The position numbers and the translations under genes are program-made. Source: an uncultured Pseudoflavonifractor sp. (GTDB lineage Bacteria; Bacillota; Clostridia; Oscillospirales; Oscillospiraceae). Taken from it: DNA of 55,523 bases. Numbering within the stretch: the first letter of the stretch is position 1; each line of letters begins with the position of its first letter. Below are positions 19,544 through 27,336 of the stretch, one piece after another. Under the pieces are notes generated by a model that did not search any database, had not been told where the DNA came from, and saw nothing but the letters and a program-made list of their open reading frames with translations. The stretch spans positions 1-55,523 of the forward strand of contig CANRZY010000003.1 in the NCBI GenBank assembly GCA_947644625.1, written 5' to 3'.

Positions 19544-19558
19544 AGGGCCCCATAAAAA

Positions 19559-19585
19559 CAGGGCGGGGCAGGAACGCCCCGCCCT
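19559..19585 (-). terminator. Terminator after major capsid gene
   Basis: On the minus strand GGGCGGGGCG-TTCC-TGCCCCGCCC is followed by TGTTTTT, a strong rho-independent terminator 14 bases beyond the capsid stop. It probably tapers transcription from capsid into tail genes. Confidence 0.85.
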
Positions 19586-19598
19586 TTCACGGGTGGTA

Positions 19599-20603
19599 TC
19601 AGCCCTTCAGGACGTCGCCGCCCTCCACGCCGCCGATGGCGGCAAATCGGAAATCGTTGAAGGTGGCGTTGAACCGGCTCCGGCCCTTCCACACGTTGGC
19701 GTCTGTGCCCTCGTCGATGATGGACTTGACCGCAAGCTGGATCCGGTCATTCCATACAGCGCCGCCGTAGGTCTTGTTGTACTGCTGGTCCAGCAGGATC
19801 CAGGGGGCGGTCCCGGCGGTGATGAACTGGTTGAGGTAGGACCAGATGATAACCGTCCAGCGGCCATACTGATAGTTGAAGGCGTTGTTGGCGGTGACGG
19901 GATCCCTGTCCGCGCCGATGGCAGCGAACACGTCCCGCTTCAGGTCCGCCAGCTCCGGAATCAGGATCACGTTGGGGGCCACGTCCAGGATCTCGTCATT
20001 GTCGCCCTTGAAAAGGTGCATGGTGGTCTCCATCCGGCCCAGAGCGTCGGCGGAGAAGGCGTCGGAGAAGATGTTGCTCTGCTTCTTTCCGGAGACCTTC
20101 CCCACATGGTTCTTGGAAAACAGAGGCTCACCGTCCGCAGCGGTAATGTCAAACTTCATCCCGCCGAAGGTAATAACCTTCTTTCCCTCCATGGCTCCGG
20201 CGTAGATGGCGGCTCCAAACTTCTCCCGGGTCCGCTGATAGCTGGTCATGAAAGCGCCGGGTTGCTTCTTCATGTCCATGAGCTTCGCGTCCTCCACCAT
20301 CTCCTGGGAGATGGAAAAGCTGTCCTTCCACGTCACATACTCCAGGAACTTCCGGTAGCCCTCCTGCATGGAATCCTGGGGATAGGCCCCGTTCTCACCC
20401 ACAGGCTCGAACCCACTCATGGCGGTCATGGCGGTGAGCATATCCCCGTAGTTTTCGCTGTTCCCCATCAGGAACAGCTCTTTGAGAAGGCTCTGCTTCT
20501 CCATCTCCTCGCCCCGCTTCTCCAGGAACATCCGGATCGGGGCCTGGCACTTGCCGTATACGCTGTCCGCAAGGCCGGAGCCTTCAGAAAAAATAATACC
20601 CAT
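19599..20603 (-). CDS. Major capsid protein (HK97-like fold)
   Basis: A 334-residue protein following scaffold and decoration-like genes, the standard place for the major capsid protein. The sequence has the features of Mu gpT / HK97-type capsids: an N-terminal helix (SGLADSVYGKCQAPIRMFLE), a central segment with an E-loop-like region (YVTWKDSFSISQEMVEDAKL), the mid-protein ILIPELADLKRDVFAAIG, and an A-domain-like end (WSYLNQFITAGTAPWILLDQ, RFNATFNDFRFAAIGG). No separate protease gene is seen nearby. The start at 20603 has GAAAGGAAGG upstream. A terminator directly follows, consistent with a highly expressed gene that ends a transcript segment. Confidence 0.85.
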   Translation of the reverse strand: MGIIFSEGSGLADSVYGKCQAPIRMFLEKRGEEMEKQSLLKELFLMGNSENYGDMLTAMTAMSGFEPVGENGAYPQDSMQEGYRKFLEYVTWKDSFSISQEMVEDAKLMDMKKQPGAFMTSYQRTREKFGAAIYAGAMEGKKVITFGGMKFDITAADGEPLFSKNHVGKVSGKKQSNIFSDAFSADALGRMETTMHLFKGDNDEILDVAPNVILIPELADLKRDVFAAIGADRDPVTANNAFNYQYGRWTVIIWSYLNQFITAGTAPWILLDQQYNKTYGGAVWNDRIQLAVKSIIDEGTDANVWKGRSRFNATFNDFRFAAIGGVEGGDVLKG

Positions 20604-20624
20604 AGCTTGTTACCTTCCTTTCTC

Positions 20625-21044
20625 TTAGCCGCCCGCGGGAGCTGCGGGTGCGGGATCGGCCCAGCGTCCCCGCACAACGTCTCCCTTGGCGGTCCCTTCT
20701 GCGGTGATGATCTCAAACGTCCCCGCTCCCGTGGTGGCCTCCAGGCCGTCCTTGGCAACCTTGATCTTGCCGCCCAACACCGCGTCCGCGGCATCGGCGG
20801 CCAGGGTGGTCTCGTAGATGTAGTCCCGGCTGACCCGGGTAACCGGCAGGGTCTCCCCATCAGCCACGGTTTTCTCACCCATGCACAGATAGGGAGGGGT
20901 TGTGGCACAGGCGGCACTAATGGCCGTCAGCTTGCCGCCGGTGATGTTCAAAAGCTGCCCGGCATGATAGGTCCCGGCAGCGGCGGGAAGATACTCCCAG
21001 GGGAGCTTCGCCCCGTTGTCACTCTTTACAGGACTAAAAGACAT
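20625..21044 (-). CDS. Capsid decoration-like protein
   Basis: A 139-residue, mostly beta protein, rich in Ala, Gly and Thr. The layout (AAAGTYHAGQLLNITGGKLT, then TLPVTRVSRDYIYETTL, then KDGLEATTGAGTFEIITAEG) resembles head decoration / capsid cement proteins, which bind outside the shell at this gene position between scaffold and capsid. The C-terminal tail is Ala/Pro rich. The start at 21044 follows CAAAGGAGGATAAGCACC, with a good Shine-Dalgarno site. Position and composition are the evidence; no diagnostic motif. Confidence 0.65.
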   Translation of the reverse strand: MSFSPVKSDNGAKLPWEYLPAAAGTYHAGQLLNITGGKLTAISAACATTPPYLCMGEKTVADGETLPVTRVSRDYIYETTLAADAADAVLGGKIKVAKDGLEATTGAGTFEIITAEGTAKGDVVRGRWADPAPAAPAGG

Positions 21045-21159
21045 GGTGCTTATCCTCCTTTGGATTGGTTTTGTCAGGCTCCGAACCGGGCTTACCGTTC
21101 TGGGTTATAGCTCCTCCGTCTTCGCAAAAAGCCCACCGGGGCGGTCTGGCTTGCCCCTT

Positions 21160-21215
21160 CGGTCTTTTCGCTCCGCTCCGTCGCTATCCCCCTCACAGCC
21201 CACTTCTTCGCCCTT
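21160..21215 (-). repeat. Scaffold 3'-end repeat, copy 1
   Basis: Covers the last codons and stop of the scaffold gene plus downstream bases. GGGCTGTGAGGGGGATAGCG followed by ACGGAGCGGAGCGAAA is identical to the copy near 22,325-22,382 on the other side of the same gene. Confidence 0.75.
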
Positions 21216-22257
21216 CGTTGTATTTTTCGATGTACGCCCGGACCTCCGCTTCCGTGGCCTCCGGCATGATGGCCCGGAAGTAGGCCACGTCCTCCGAAGG
21301 GATAGCGTCCGCGCCCTTGCCCTTCCCGGCCCCGATGGGGGACAGGTGGCTCTTGCCTCTGGCGGCGTTGAGTGCCTGCTGTCTGGCTGCCTCCTGCCGC
21401 TGTGCGGTGATCCGGTCCTGGTTTGCCAGCTTAAACGCCTGGAGGAAGGAGAGACGGTTCTTTGTGACATAACCGAAGAACTCCTTGGACGTAGGCATCT
21501 TCAGAAGGTCCTGGATGGTCTGAATGGTAGGATCCAGCTTCCGGATCTCTACCATGTCCGCCTCTGCTTTCGCCTGGGCGGCTGCCATATCCTGCTGCCG
21601 CTTGGCCTCGTCGTCCCTCTGGACGATCTCCCGGACCCGCCTCATGGCCTCCGACCCGGCGATGGCCTTATCCAGCCCCTCCGGCGTCAGCTTCCCGGCA
21701 GCAAGATCCCGGCGGAGCTTTTCCGCCTCGAACGCCTCCTGCCACGCCCGGTATTCCTCCATGGACGTGATGAGCTCTCCGGTGATGGTGTTTTTCAGCT
21801 TGGCCCCCTTGAAGAAGTTCGTCATCTCAGCCCTGGACTTCTCCCGCTCGGCCTGGATGGCTTTCTCCACCGCCTCGTCCACGGCGGCCTGCTGTTCCCG
21901 TCTCCGGCGCTCCTGGGCGGCCTTGCGCCGCTCCTCCGGCGTCATAGCAGGTTTCTCCCCGCCCGGTTCCTCCGGCTCCTCCTCGTCCTTCTGAACGGTA
22001 TGCTCATCCCGATTCTCCCGGCCGGGCGCTTCGCTCCCATCCACAGGGTCGGCGGACTCCTGCTCTTTTTCGCCTTCGGTGGGCAGCTCCGCTCCCTCGG
22101 GTGCAGGGGCGGCGGGCTCCTGCGCTTGTCCGCCTTCTGCGGAGCCGTCGGCGGCTCCGCCGCCGTACGGATCCGGCGTTCCCCTTCCGGGTACTGCCGG
22201 TTTCTCCGGCTCGATCCCGAGGGCTTGGTACATCTGATTCTCCGTAAATTCGGCCAT
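21193..22257 (-). CDS. Capsid scaffold protein
   Basis: A 354-residue, highly charged and helical protein, as is usual for internal scaffolds. The N-terminus (MAEFTENQMYQALGIEPEKP) is followed by a low-complexity acidic stretch, then long Glu/Lys/Arg coiled coil from about residue 95 to 230 (EERRKAAQERRRREQQAAVD) and a helical C-terminal part (FFGYVTKNRLSFLQAFKLAN, RAIMPEATEAEVRAYIEKYN). It lies between portal and capsid genes. The start at 22257 has AAAAGGAGAAGCG upstream. Residues about 24-41 are encoded by a dispersed palindromic element also present in the amidase and giant genes. Its 3' end is duplicated upstream of the gene. Confidence 0.8.
   Translation of the reverse strand: MAEFTENQMYQALGIEPEKPAVPGRGTPDPYGGGAADGSAEGGQAQEPAAPAPEGAELPTEGEKEQESADPVDGSEAPGRENRDEHTVQKDEEEPEEPGGEKPAMTPEERRKAAQERRRREQQAAVDEAVEKAIQAEREKSRAEMTNFFKGAKLKNTITGELITSMEEYRAWQEAFEAEKLRRDLAAGKLTPEGLDKAIAGSEAMRRVREIVQRDDEAKRQQDMAAAQAKAEADMVEIRKLDPTIQTIQDLLKMPTSKEFFGYVTKNRLSFLQAFKLANQDRITAQRQEAARQQALNAARGKSHLSPIGAGKGKGADAIPSEDVAYFRAIMPEATEAEVRAYIEKYNEGRRSGL
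22139..22196 (-). repeat. Dispersed palindromic element, copy A (in scaffold gene)
   Basis: The most complete copy: GCGGAGCCGTCGGCGGCT, then CCGCCGCCGTACGGATCC, then GGCGTTCCCCTTCCGGG. Translated, it gives GTPDPYGGGAADGSA near the N-terminus of the scaffold protein. Confidence 0.75.
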
Positions 22258-22324
22258 CGCTTCTCCTTTTCCGGCCCATTGTCAGGCTCCAAAACGGGGT
22301 GGACGCTTTGGGATATAAGCCCCG

Positions 22325-22382
22325 CTGATTTCGCTCCGCTCCGTCGCTATCCCCCTCACAGCCCGCTTCTCCGCCCTTCGTT
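22325..22382 (-). repeat. Scaffold 3'-end repeat, copy 2 (between small gene and scaffold)
   Basis: A noncoding copy of the scaffold 3' end: it would still encode NEGRRSGL and the same stop, followed by the same downstream bases. The following spacer (TATA-CCCA ... GGAGCCTGACAA) also resembles the spacer after the real scaffold gene, so the duplication covers more than 100 bp with decay. Confidence 0.7.
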
Positions 22383-22458
22383 TGTGGCCGGGTGGCATTT
22401 TCCCGCTCTTGCCATGCGATTTGTCGGGGCCCTGCCCCGGTGGTTTCGGCTTCCGGCT

Positions 22459-22590
22459 TTACTTCTTGCCGGTACGGAGGTCTCGGCCCGTCTTGACCGT
22501 GGCCTTCTTGGCCCCGTCCGTGGTCTGCAACGGAGCCTTTACGACCTGGGACCCCGCATTCTTGATCTTTCCAGCGTAGGCGCTTTCCAT
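22459..22590 (-). CDS. Small basic phage protein
   Basis: A 43-residue Lys-rich protein (MESAYAGKIKNAGSQVVKAP ... GRDLRTGKK) between portal and scaffold genes. The start at 22590 is well supported by AAAGGAGGG with about eight bases spacing. No family is recognised. A small basic protein at this site could bind DNA or the inner capsid, but that is conjecture. Confidence 0.6.
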   Translation of the reverse strand: MESAYAGKIKNAGSQVVKAPLQTTDGAKKATVKTGRDLRTGKK

Positions 22591-22643
22591 GGCTTTACCC
22601 TCCTTTCTTTCGTTCTCGCAAGCTTTCGCTGCTCGGCCTCTCC

Positions 22644-22670
22644 CCACAAAGCCTTTTCGGCTTTGCGTGG
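22644..22670 (-). repeat. Spacer hairpin family, copy 2
   Basis: On the minus strand CCACGCAAAGCC-GAAAA-GGCTTTGTGG followed by GGAGAGG. Same design as the hairpin at 25046-25068, in the spacer between the portal gene and the small gene at 22459-22590. Confidence 0.65.
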
Positions 22671-22758
22671 GCCCCTTTTTGGCATTTTCCCGCTCTTGCC
22701 ATGCGTAAATAGGTCAACGGGGAGCGACCCCGAAAAACCGTCTAGCTGTACTTTCCCC

Positions 22759-24951
22759 TTACCCAACCGGGAGCCCAGCGCCAGCGGGTCCCGGTTGGGC
22801 AAAGGATCCGGAGCCTGCGGCAACGAGCGCCCTCTGTGCCGCCGCCTGCCGCTCCCGGGCCAGCCGTTCCTCCAGGAAAGCCTTTGTGGACGCCGCTCCC
22901 GGGTAATGCAGCTCCTCCATTTTGCTCCAGAAAAGGATCAGGGTGTCCGTGGAGGTTGGGTCTCCGAAGGCTCCGGTCTGGAGGTTCATCCGGGTCTCCT
23001 GCCACAGCGCCTCCCGGTTGGAGGCCAGCGGGGCGGTGGAATCGCAGGAAAACAGGAACTGATCGTTCCAGTAGTAGGTCCCGTCCGCGTCCCGCTTCAG
23101 GAAATCGTAGCGGTTAAACTCCTGGTACTTGGTCTCCCCCTCGGAATCCTTGTAGATCACCGGCCTTGGCTCGTCGGAGTAGGCCAGGCAGAATTTGAAC
23201 ATCATCTCAAACATGGCGGCATAGGCGGCGTTCTTCATGGTCCGCTTGCTCTCCAGCCGTCCGGCGGCCTGTGCCGCGGAGAACTCCTTGGCTTTCCCGG
23301 ACGTGGCCGTGGCGTCCCGGCGGCCCTGGAAGCTGTCCGTGATCCCCAGGATCTGCCGCGCCTCCTCGTACACCGCGGAGAGATACATCAGTTCATACTG
23401 GAGGTCTCCGGCAAAGTTGTAAACGCCGATCAGGTTTTTGTCTGCCGGGTTGCTGATATACCAGCGTTCCCCGTCCTCCGGATCCATCCGGAGGTCTGCC
23501 CGGTCCGGCAGCGTTACCCTTGTCCCCGCCTTGATGAGCCGGTCTATGATCTTCTGCTCCAGACGGTTTACCGTGTTCTGCTGGTCCCGGATCACGTCCA
23601 CGTCCGAGTTGCCCAGCAACTTCCCGTATACGCTCACACTCCGCTGGAGGATGATGGGGAACATATCCGGTTTGTAGAAGGGGATCAGGGTGGGCTTCAT
23701 AGCGGGCCTCCCGTCCTCGTCAAACCCCGGATAGGCTCCCGGGATCTCGGTCCCCATCGGCGTCTGGATGGGAACCATGATCTGCTCTGCCTCCTGCTCC
23801 TTGTCGGTAAACTCCTCGCACCCACACCACGGGCAGGGCCCGCCCTGATAGGTCTCCGGCTCAGAGGGCAGCTCTCCCGGCTCCGCCGGGATCCGTTCCA
23901 GCCCCTCGCCCTCGCCATCCATGAGCTGACCGGCCAGCATGGCCGCCACGCCCTGTCCGGCAGCCACGCGCTCCGCCGCCAGTTCCGGCGGGATCAGGCT
24001 TCCTTGGAAGCCCCGCTCGGGATCCGGCAGAAGGTTCCCAAGCATATCCGGTACTGCGCTGTGGATGATCTGTCCGGGGAGTGGGCGTACCCTCCCGCAC
24101 TTGGCACATACCGGCTGTCTCCTTGCCTGGTAGTTCTCCAGATCCTCCAGCTCAATGTCATTGACCCAGGAATAGCGGTCAATACCGCCCTTGTCGTTAT
24201 TGGCAAAGCCCACATACCGGGTGATGGCGTCCCTGGTGGTCCCCTCGGCGGTGGAACTCCTGACCTCCGCCTCGTTCTCGCTTTCGTCGTCCACGTTCAC
24301 TCCGAACTCCCGCTTGACGTCGGCCTTGGTGGTTGGGATCTTGACGATGAACCAATCCATATCCTCAATTCCGGTATATACCCCCGGCTGGGGGGCAAAT
24401 TGCTTGGGGTGGATCATGGTCTCCACCAGCTCTCCCACCGTCCTGTGGGTCCGCTTGGTGTTGTCCCACTCTGTCAGAAAGCCAACGCCCCCCTGAATGG
24501 GGACCGTGCGCTCCGCCATATCGTTCATGGCCTCGAAGGGGAGCCGGTCCAGCTCATTTCGCAGGAACCGCTCAATGATCTCCGCCAGAGGCTCGTCCTC
24601 CTTGTAGCGGGCCGTCACCTTGGGCTGGGGGATGGAGGAGGAGACCTGACTTTCGATGTTCTCGAAGATGATGTTGCGGACGTGGCTGGTCTTTCTCGGC
24701 TCCCCGCTCTTTTGGGTGTCCCCCGGGACAAGAGGGCGGAGGGTGTTGTCCCCGTTGTAAAGCCGCTCCCGCTCGTCCATCTTTGCGACTTCACCCCCGA
24801 AGGCGGCGTCACTCTCCGCCAGTCTGGATTGCCAGACCTCCAGCTTCTCCGGCTTGGCAGGCCCGGACCCATAGTCTGGATTGCCAGACCGCCAGCTTCT
24901 CCGGCTTTGCAGGCCCGGACCCATTCTTCTCTTCTTTTTCGACTTCGCCAT
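22759..24951 (-). CDS. Portal protein
   Basis: A 730-residue portal protein, the dodecameric DNA gateway at the capsid vertex. It follows the terminase genes. The size matches the larger podovirus-type portals. Visible: an N-terminal wing start (DERERLYNGDNTLRPLVPGD), the conserved HVRNIIFENIESQVSSSIPQ, a zinc-ribbon-like pair (CAKCGR ... CPWCGCEEF, about residues 278-395), the long stem/wing region (NTVNRLEQKIIDRLIKAGTR) and an Ala/Gln-rich C-terminus. I use ATG 24951 because GAAGGAGG precedes it by eight bases; the frame stays open upstream to 25047 but without a ribosome site. The first 30 residues span a 52-bp tandem duplication. Confidence 0.9.
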   Translation of the reverse strand: MAKSKKKRRMGPGLQSRRSWRSGNPDYGSGPAKPEKLEVWQSRLAESDAAFGGEVAKMDERERLYNGDNTLRPLVPGDTQKSGEPRKTSHVRNIIFENIESQVSSSIPQPKVTARYKEDEPLAEIIERFLRNELDRLPFEAMNDMAERTVPIQGGVGFLTEWDNTKRTHRTVGELVETMIHPKQFAPQPGVYTGIEDMDWFIVKIPTTKADVKREFGVNVDDESENEAEVRSSTAEGTTRDAITRYVGFANNDKGGIDRYSWVNDIELEDLENYQARRQPVCAKCGRVRPLPGQIIHSAVPDMLGNLLPDPERGFQGSLIPPELAAERVAAGQGVAAMLAGQLMDGEGEGLERIPAEPGELPSEPETYQGGPCPWCGCEEFTDKEQEAEQIMVPIQTPMGTEIPGAYPGFDEDGRPAMKPTLIPFYKPDMFPIILQRSVSVYGKLLGNSDVDVIRDQQNTVNRLEQKIIDRLIKAGTRVTLPDRADLRMDPEDGERWYISNPADKNLIGVYNFAGDLQYELMYLSAVYEEARQILGITDSFQGRRDATATSGKAKEFSAAQAAGRLESKRTMKNAAYAAMFEMMFKFCLAYSDEPRPVIYKDSEGETKYQEFNRYDFLKRDADGTYYWNDQFLFSCDSTAPLASNREALWQETRMNLQTGAFGDPTSTDTLILFWSKMEELHYPGAASTKAFLEERLARERQAAAQRALVAAGSGSFAQPGPAGAGLPVG
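24821..24924 (-). repeat. 52-bp tandem duplication in portal 5' end
   Basis: Two adjacent copies (24821-24872 and 24873-24924) beginning AGTCTGGATTGCCAGACC and ending GGCCCGGACCCAT, with two mismatches. The unit is not a multiple of three, so the two copies are read in different frames (GPGLQSRRSWRSGN and GPAKPEKLEVWQSRL). The TCTGG/CCAGA part is itself a small palindrome. Confidence 0.85.
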
Positions 24952-25045
24952 TGGTGTATCCTCCTTCGTCGGTGCAAGCTCCACTCCGCTCCGTCCGCCG
25001 CAAGCGGCGAACATCCGCTTTGTTCCTCTGCCCCCTCCTCTCCCC

Positions 25046-25068
25046 ACGAAAAGGCTTCGCCTTTCCGC
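25046..25068 (-). repeat. Spacer hairpin family, copy 3
   Basis: On the minus strand GCGGAAAGGC-GAA-GCCTTTTCGT, then GGGGAGAGGAGG. It lies between the terminase large subunit stop and the portal start. No U-tract follows, so it is not an obvious terminator. Confidence 0.7.
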
Positions 25069-25080
25069 AGCAGGGGACCT

Positions 25081-26595
25081 TTACCTTTTCGGCTTGCCCC
25101 AGAGGGCGATCATCCTTTCCCGCATCTCCGGGGAAGCCCTGTTGTAGTCCTCCCACATATCCTCCGACCACCGGGCCGTCCCCTCGCCCTCCAGCGTCTG
25201 GATCTGCATGGTGTGCTGGGGGCGGATGTAATGGGCGATGGCGAGGGCCAGCACGCAATCGTCGTGGGCTCCCGGCTCCGCCTCTGGCCGCATTTTCTCA
25301 TTTCGGACAAAGGTCAGCATTTCCAAAATGGTGTCCTCGTCGTTCAGGAGGTCCGGGTGGTCCCGCAGGACCCGGATCAGCTCCGAGAGAATCACCGGCC
25401 TTGTGAGTCCGTCCGTCCGGAAGCCGTATGTCTGCCTGATCTTGCCGTTGAAGTCGTCCTCTACCTCCCGGACGTAAAGCGCCCGGTATCCCATGAGATC
25501 CAGGAGCTTTGTGGGGTAAGTGGAGAAATTGGTCTCCAGTCCTATCTTGGCCCTGTTGTAGTAGAGGCCCAGGCAATAGATCTGTCTGGCAAAGGTGTCC
25601 TCGTCGTAGCGGTGGCGCAGGGTGCAGACCTGCTCTCCCGTCACGTTGTCCAGCACTTGGGCCACAAACCAGTCCGAGCCGTCCCCGGCGGTATCTCCGC
25701 CGATCACATAGGGCCGCCCTGGCTCCGGCTCCCTGTAAACTTTGATGGGCCCCGCCTCGTCGTCCGCCCAACGCTGGTTTGAGACGTGGATCCCATCCTT
25801 GTCCAGGTCATACTCAAAAAGGCCCCGCCGCTTGGGCGGCTTCAGGACCTGTAGGCGGGCGGAGAGGGCCTTTGCGTTGAATACCGTCTTGCCCGTCACG
25901 CCCCATTGGCCCAGGCAGTAGACCATGTAATAATACGGGTCTGTGTCCCGGAAGCCCTCCAGGGTTTTGATGGCCTCCTCCGTGAGAAAGCGGTTATCCT
26001 TGTAGGTGCTTTCATGGACAAGGGCCCTGGGATTCTTTTGGTCAAAGAACCGCCTTTTGAGCCAGTGGGTGATGGATATGGGGTTGAAGGAGAGGATGAT
26101 CTGGAGGTAGTGGGGGAACTCTGTCCGGAGACGGATGTCCAGTTGGTTGAAGTCCGCCTCCTCCAGCTCCGACGCCTCCTCGATCCAGATCCCCGTGATG
26201 TCGTAGATAGATTTCAGCTTCTCCCGGTCATCCAGGCCGAAGGTGAGGATCTTAGACCCGTTCGGGAAGGAGATCGTCTGATCCGATTTGTTGACCTTGG
26301 CCCCACACTCCGGATAATACTGGGCGATCTGCCCGATCAGCTGGGCAAAGCAGCTCTCCCGGATGGTGGTCGCCACCCTCCGCACCACCAGCCACCGGTG
26401 ACCCGGCTCCGTTGTCACCCTCTCCAGGACCTTCCGCCCGGCAAAGATGGACTTGCCGGATCCGCCTCCGCCCTTCAGGACCAGGTAACGGTGTTGATCG
26501 AAAAAGAGGGGGAGGAAAGCTTTGTTGTTGCTGTCCATCAGGTCCTTGTACCACTTTGCCGTATCAAGCAAAAGCGGTACACGGTCTTTATTCAT
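25081..26595 (-). CDS. terL: Terminase large subunit
   Basis: A 504-residue packaging motor. Walker A is VLKGGGGSGKSIFAGRK (about residues 33-50), preceded by the adenine-binding LFFDQHRYL; Walker B is ITGIWIEEASELEEADF. The C-terminal nuclease domain carries VIGGDTAGDGSDWFVAQVLD (first acidic cluster), LGLYYNRAKIGLETNFSTYP and the final GAHDDCVLALAIAHY metal-binding Asp residues. It belongs to the PBSX-like TerL group. The start overlaps the small-subunit gene by eight bases. A spacer hairpin follows the stop. All expected motor and nuclease residues are present, so it looks functional. Confidence 0.95.
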   Translation of the reverse strand: MNKDRVPLLLDTAKWYKDLMDSNNKAFLPLFFDQHRYLVLKGGGGSGKSIFAGRKVLERVTTEPGHRWLVVRRVATTIRESCFAQLIGQIAQYYPECGAKVNKSDQTISFPNGSKILTFGLDDREKLKSIYDITGIWIEEASELEEADFNQLDIRLRTEFPHYLQIILSFNPISITHWLKRRFFDQKNPRALVHESTYKDNRFLTEEAIKTLEGFRDTDPYYYMVYCLGQWGVTGKTVFNAKALSARLQVLKPPKRRGLFEYDLDKDGIHVSNQRWADDEAGPIKVYREPEPGRPYVIGGDTAGDGSDWFVAQVLDNVTGEQVCTLRHRYDEDTFARQIYCLGLYYNRAKIGLETNFSTYPTKLLDLMGYRALYVREVEDDFNGKIRQTYGFRTDGLTRPVILSELIRVLRDHPDLLNDEDTILEMLTFVRNEKMRPEAEPGAHDDCVLALAIAHYIRPQHTMQIQTLEGEGTARWSEDMWEDYNRASPEMRERMIALWGKPKR

Positions 26596-27112
26596 CCTTG
26601 GCCTCCCCGGTCTGGAAGATCTCCTGGGCCAGCTCCCGCAGAAGCTCCTCCCGCTCGGCGGTTGTGATGTTGGCGGCAGCCACCGCCCGCTGCGCCCTCG
26701 GCCCCATCTCGACCTCCTGCTTTTCCGTCCACCCGTAGTTTGCGCTCAGCGCAAACTTGGCGCCGTTGGCAAACTTCCCGTTCAGCTCCCCTGCCCAAAA
26801 ATCCTCCATCATCATCCTGGCGTACTCCACCACCGGCCCCAGCTTGTCGTCAGCGCCATAATCGGCCCAGGTGCTCTTCCCGATGCCAAGGTGGATATAC
26901 AGCCCCGCCATGCTGGGAGCCCTCACCCACGCCCGGATCTTCATTCCCTCCGGCGCGCCGACGGGCTCCCGCTCATAGCTGATGTTGTTGAAATACTCCT
27001 TCACGGCTTTCCGCAGGGCCTTCGCCGTCTTATACGTCCTCGGTCTCCCCGCTCCCACGTCAAAAGCACCTCCATATCCTTTGCTTCCGGCAAAAGCCGA
27101 AAGCTCACTCAT
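26588..27112 (-). CDS. terS: Terminase small subunit
   Basis: A 174-residue DNA-recognition subunit of the packaging machine. It has an N-terminal helix-turn-helix-like part (GRPRTYKTAKALRKAVKEYF), a middle segment typical of phage TerS proteins (MAGLYIHLGIGKSTWADYGA), and a C-terminal helical oligomerisation part (AREELL-type, ELAQEIFQTGEAKDE). It directly precedes and overlaps the large subunit. I choose ATG 27112 (MSELSAFAGSKG) because the longer frame runs through a spacer hairpin shared with other genes; the ribosome site GGAAGGAAAA is distant, so the start is not certain. Confidence 0.85.
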   Translation of the reverse strand: MSELSAFAGSKGYGGAFDVGAGRPRTYKTAKALRKAVKEYFNNISYEREPVGAPEGMKIRAWVRAPSMAGLYIHLGIGKSTWADYGADDKLGPVVEYARMMMEDFWAGELNGKFANGAKFALSANYGWTEKQEVEMGPRAQRAVAAANITTAEREELLRELAQEIFQTGEAKDE

Positions 27113-27131
27113 TCCGGGCTTTTTCCTTCCC

Positions 27132-27158
27132 CCACGAAAAGCCTTCGCCTTTCCGCGG
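27132..27158 (-). repeat. Spacer hairpin family, copy 4
   Basis: On the minus strand CCGCGGAAAGGCGAAGGC then TTTTCGTGGGGG, just upstream of the terminase small subunit. Nearly the same sequence as copy 3. Confidence 0.65.
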
Positions 27159-27194
27159 GGCCCCCCGCTTTCCCACGGAAGCACCTCCCCCGCT

Positions 27195-27221
27195 CGTAGG
27201 GGCGGGTTCCAAACCCGCCCG
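27195..27221. repeat. TAGGGGCGG palindromic repeat, copy 1
   Basis: CGTAGGGGCGGGTTCC followed by AAACCCGCCCG, a perfect short palindrome in the noncoding spacer upstream of terS. Related copies lie at 28613-28636 and 33321-33344, and a half copy (CGGATATTATCCGCCC) at 27331-27346. Confidence 0.75.
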
Positions 27222-27336
27222 TCCTATTCCCCCTTTTCTTCATTCTAGCACCCCGACCCCCTCAGTTACTTTCAACTTAAAAAAGCCATCTACCCCTTGT
27301 CCCGCAAGGAATAGACAGCCTTTTTTGGCACGGATA

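Noticed and set aside
21016-25782. A very long plus-strand open frame (1,588 codons) opposite the head genes
   Set aside because: It is antisense to scaffold, portal and terminase genes with clear motifs. High GC removes stops on the opposite strand. The translation is low-complexity Leu/Pro/Arg-rich and has no ribosome site.
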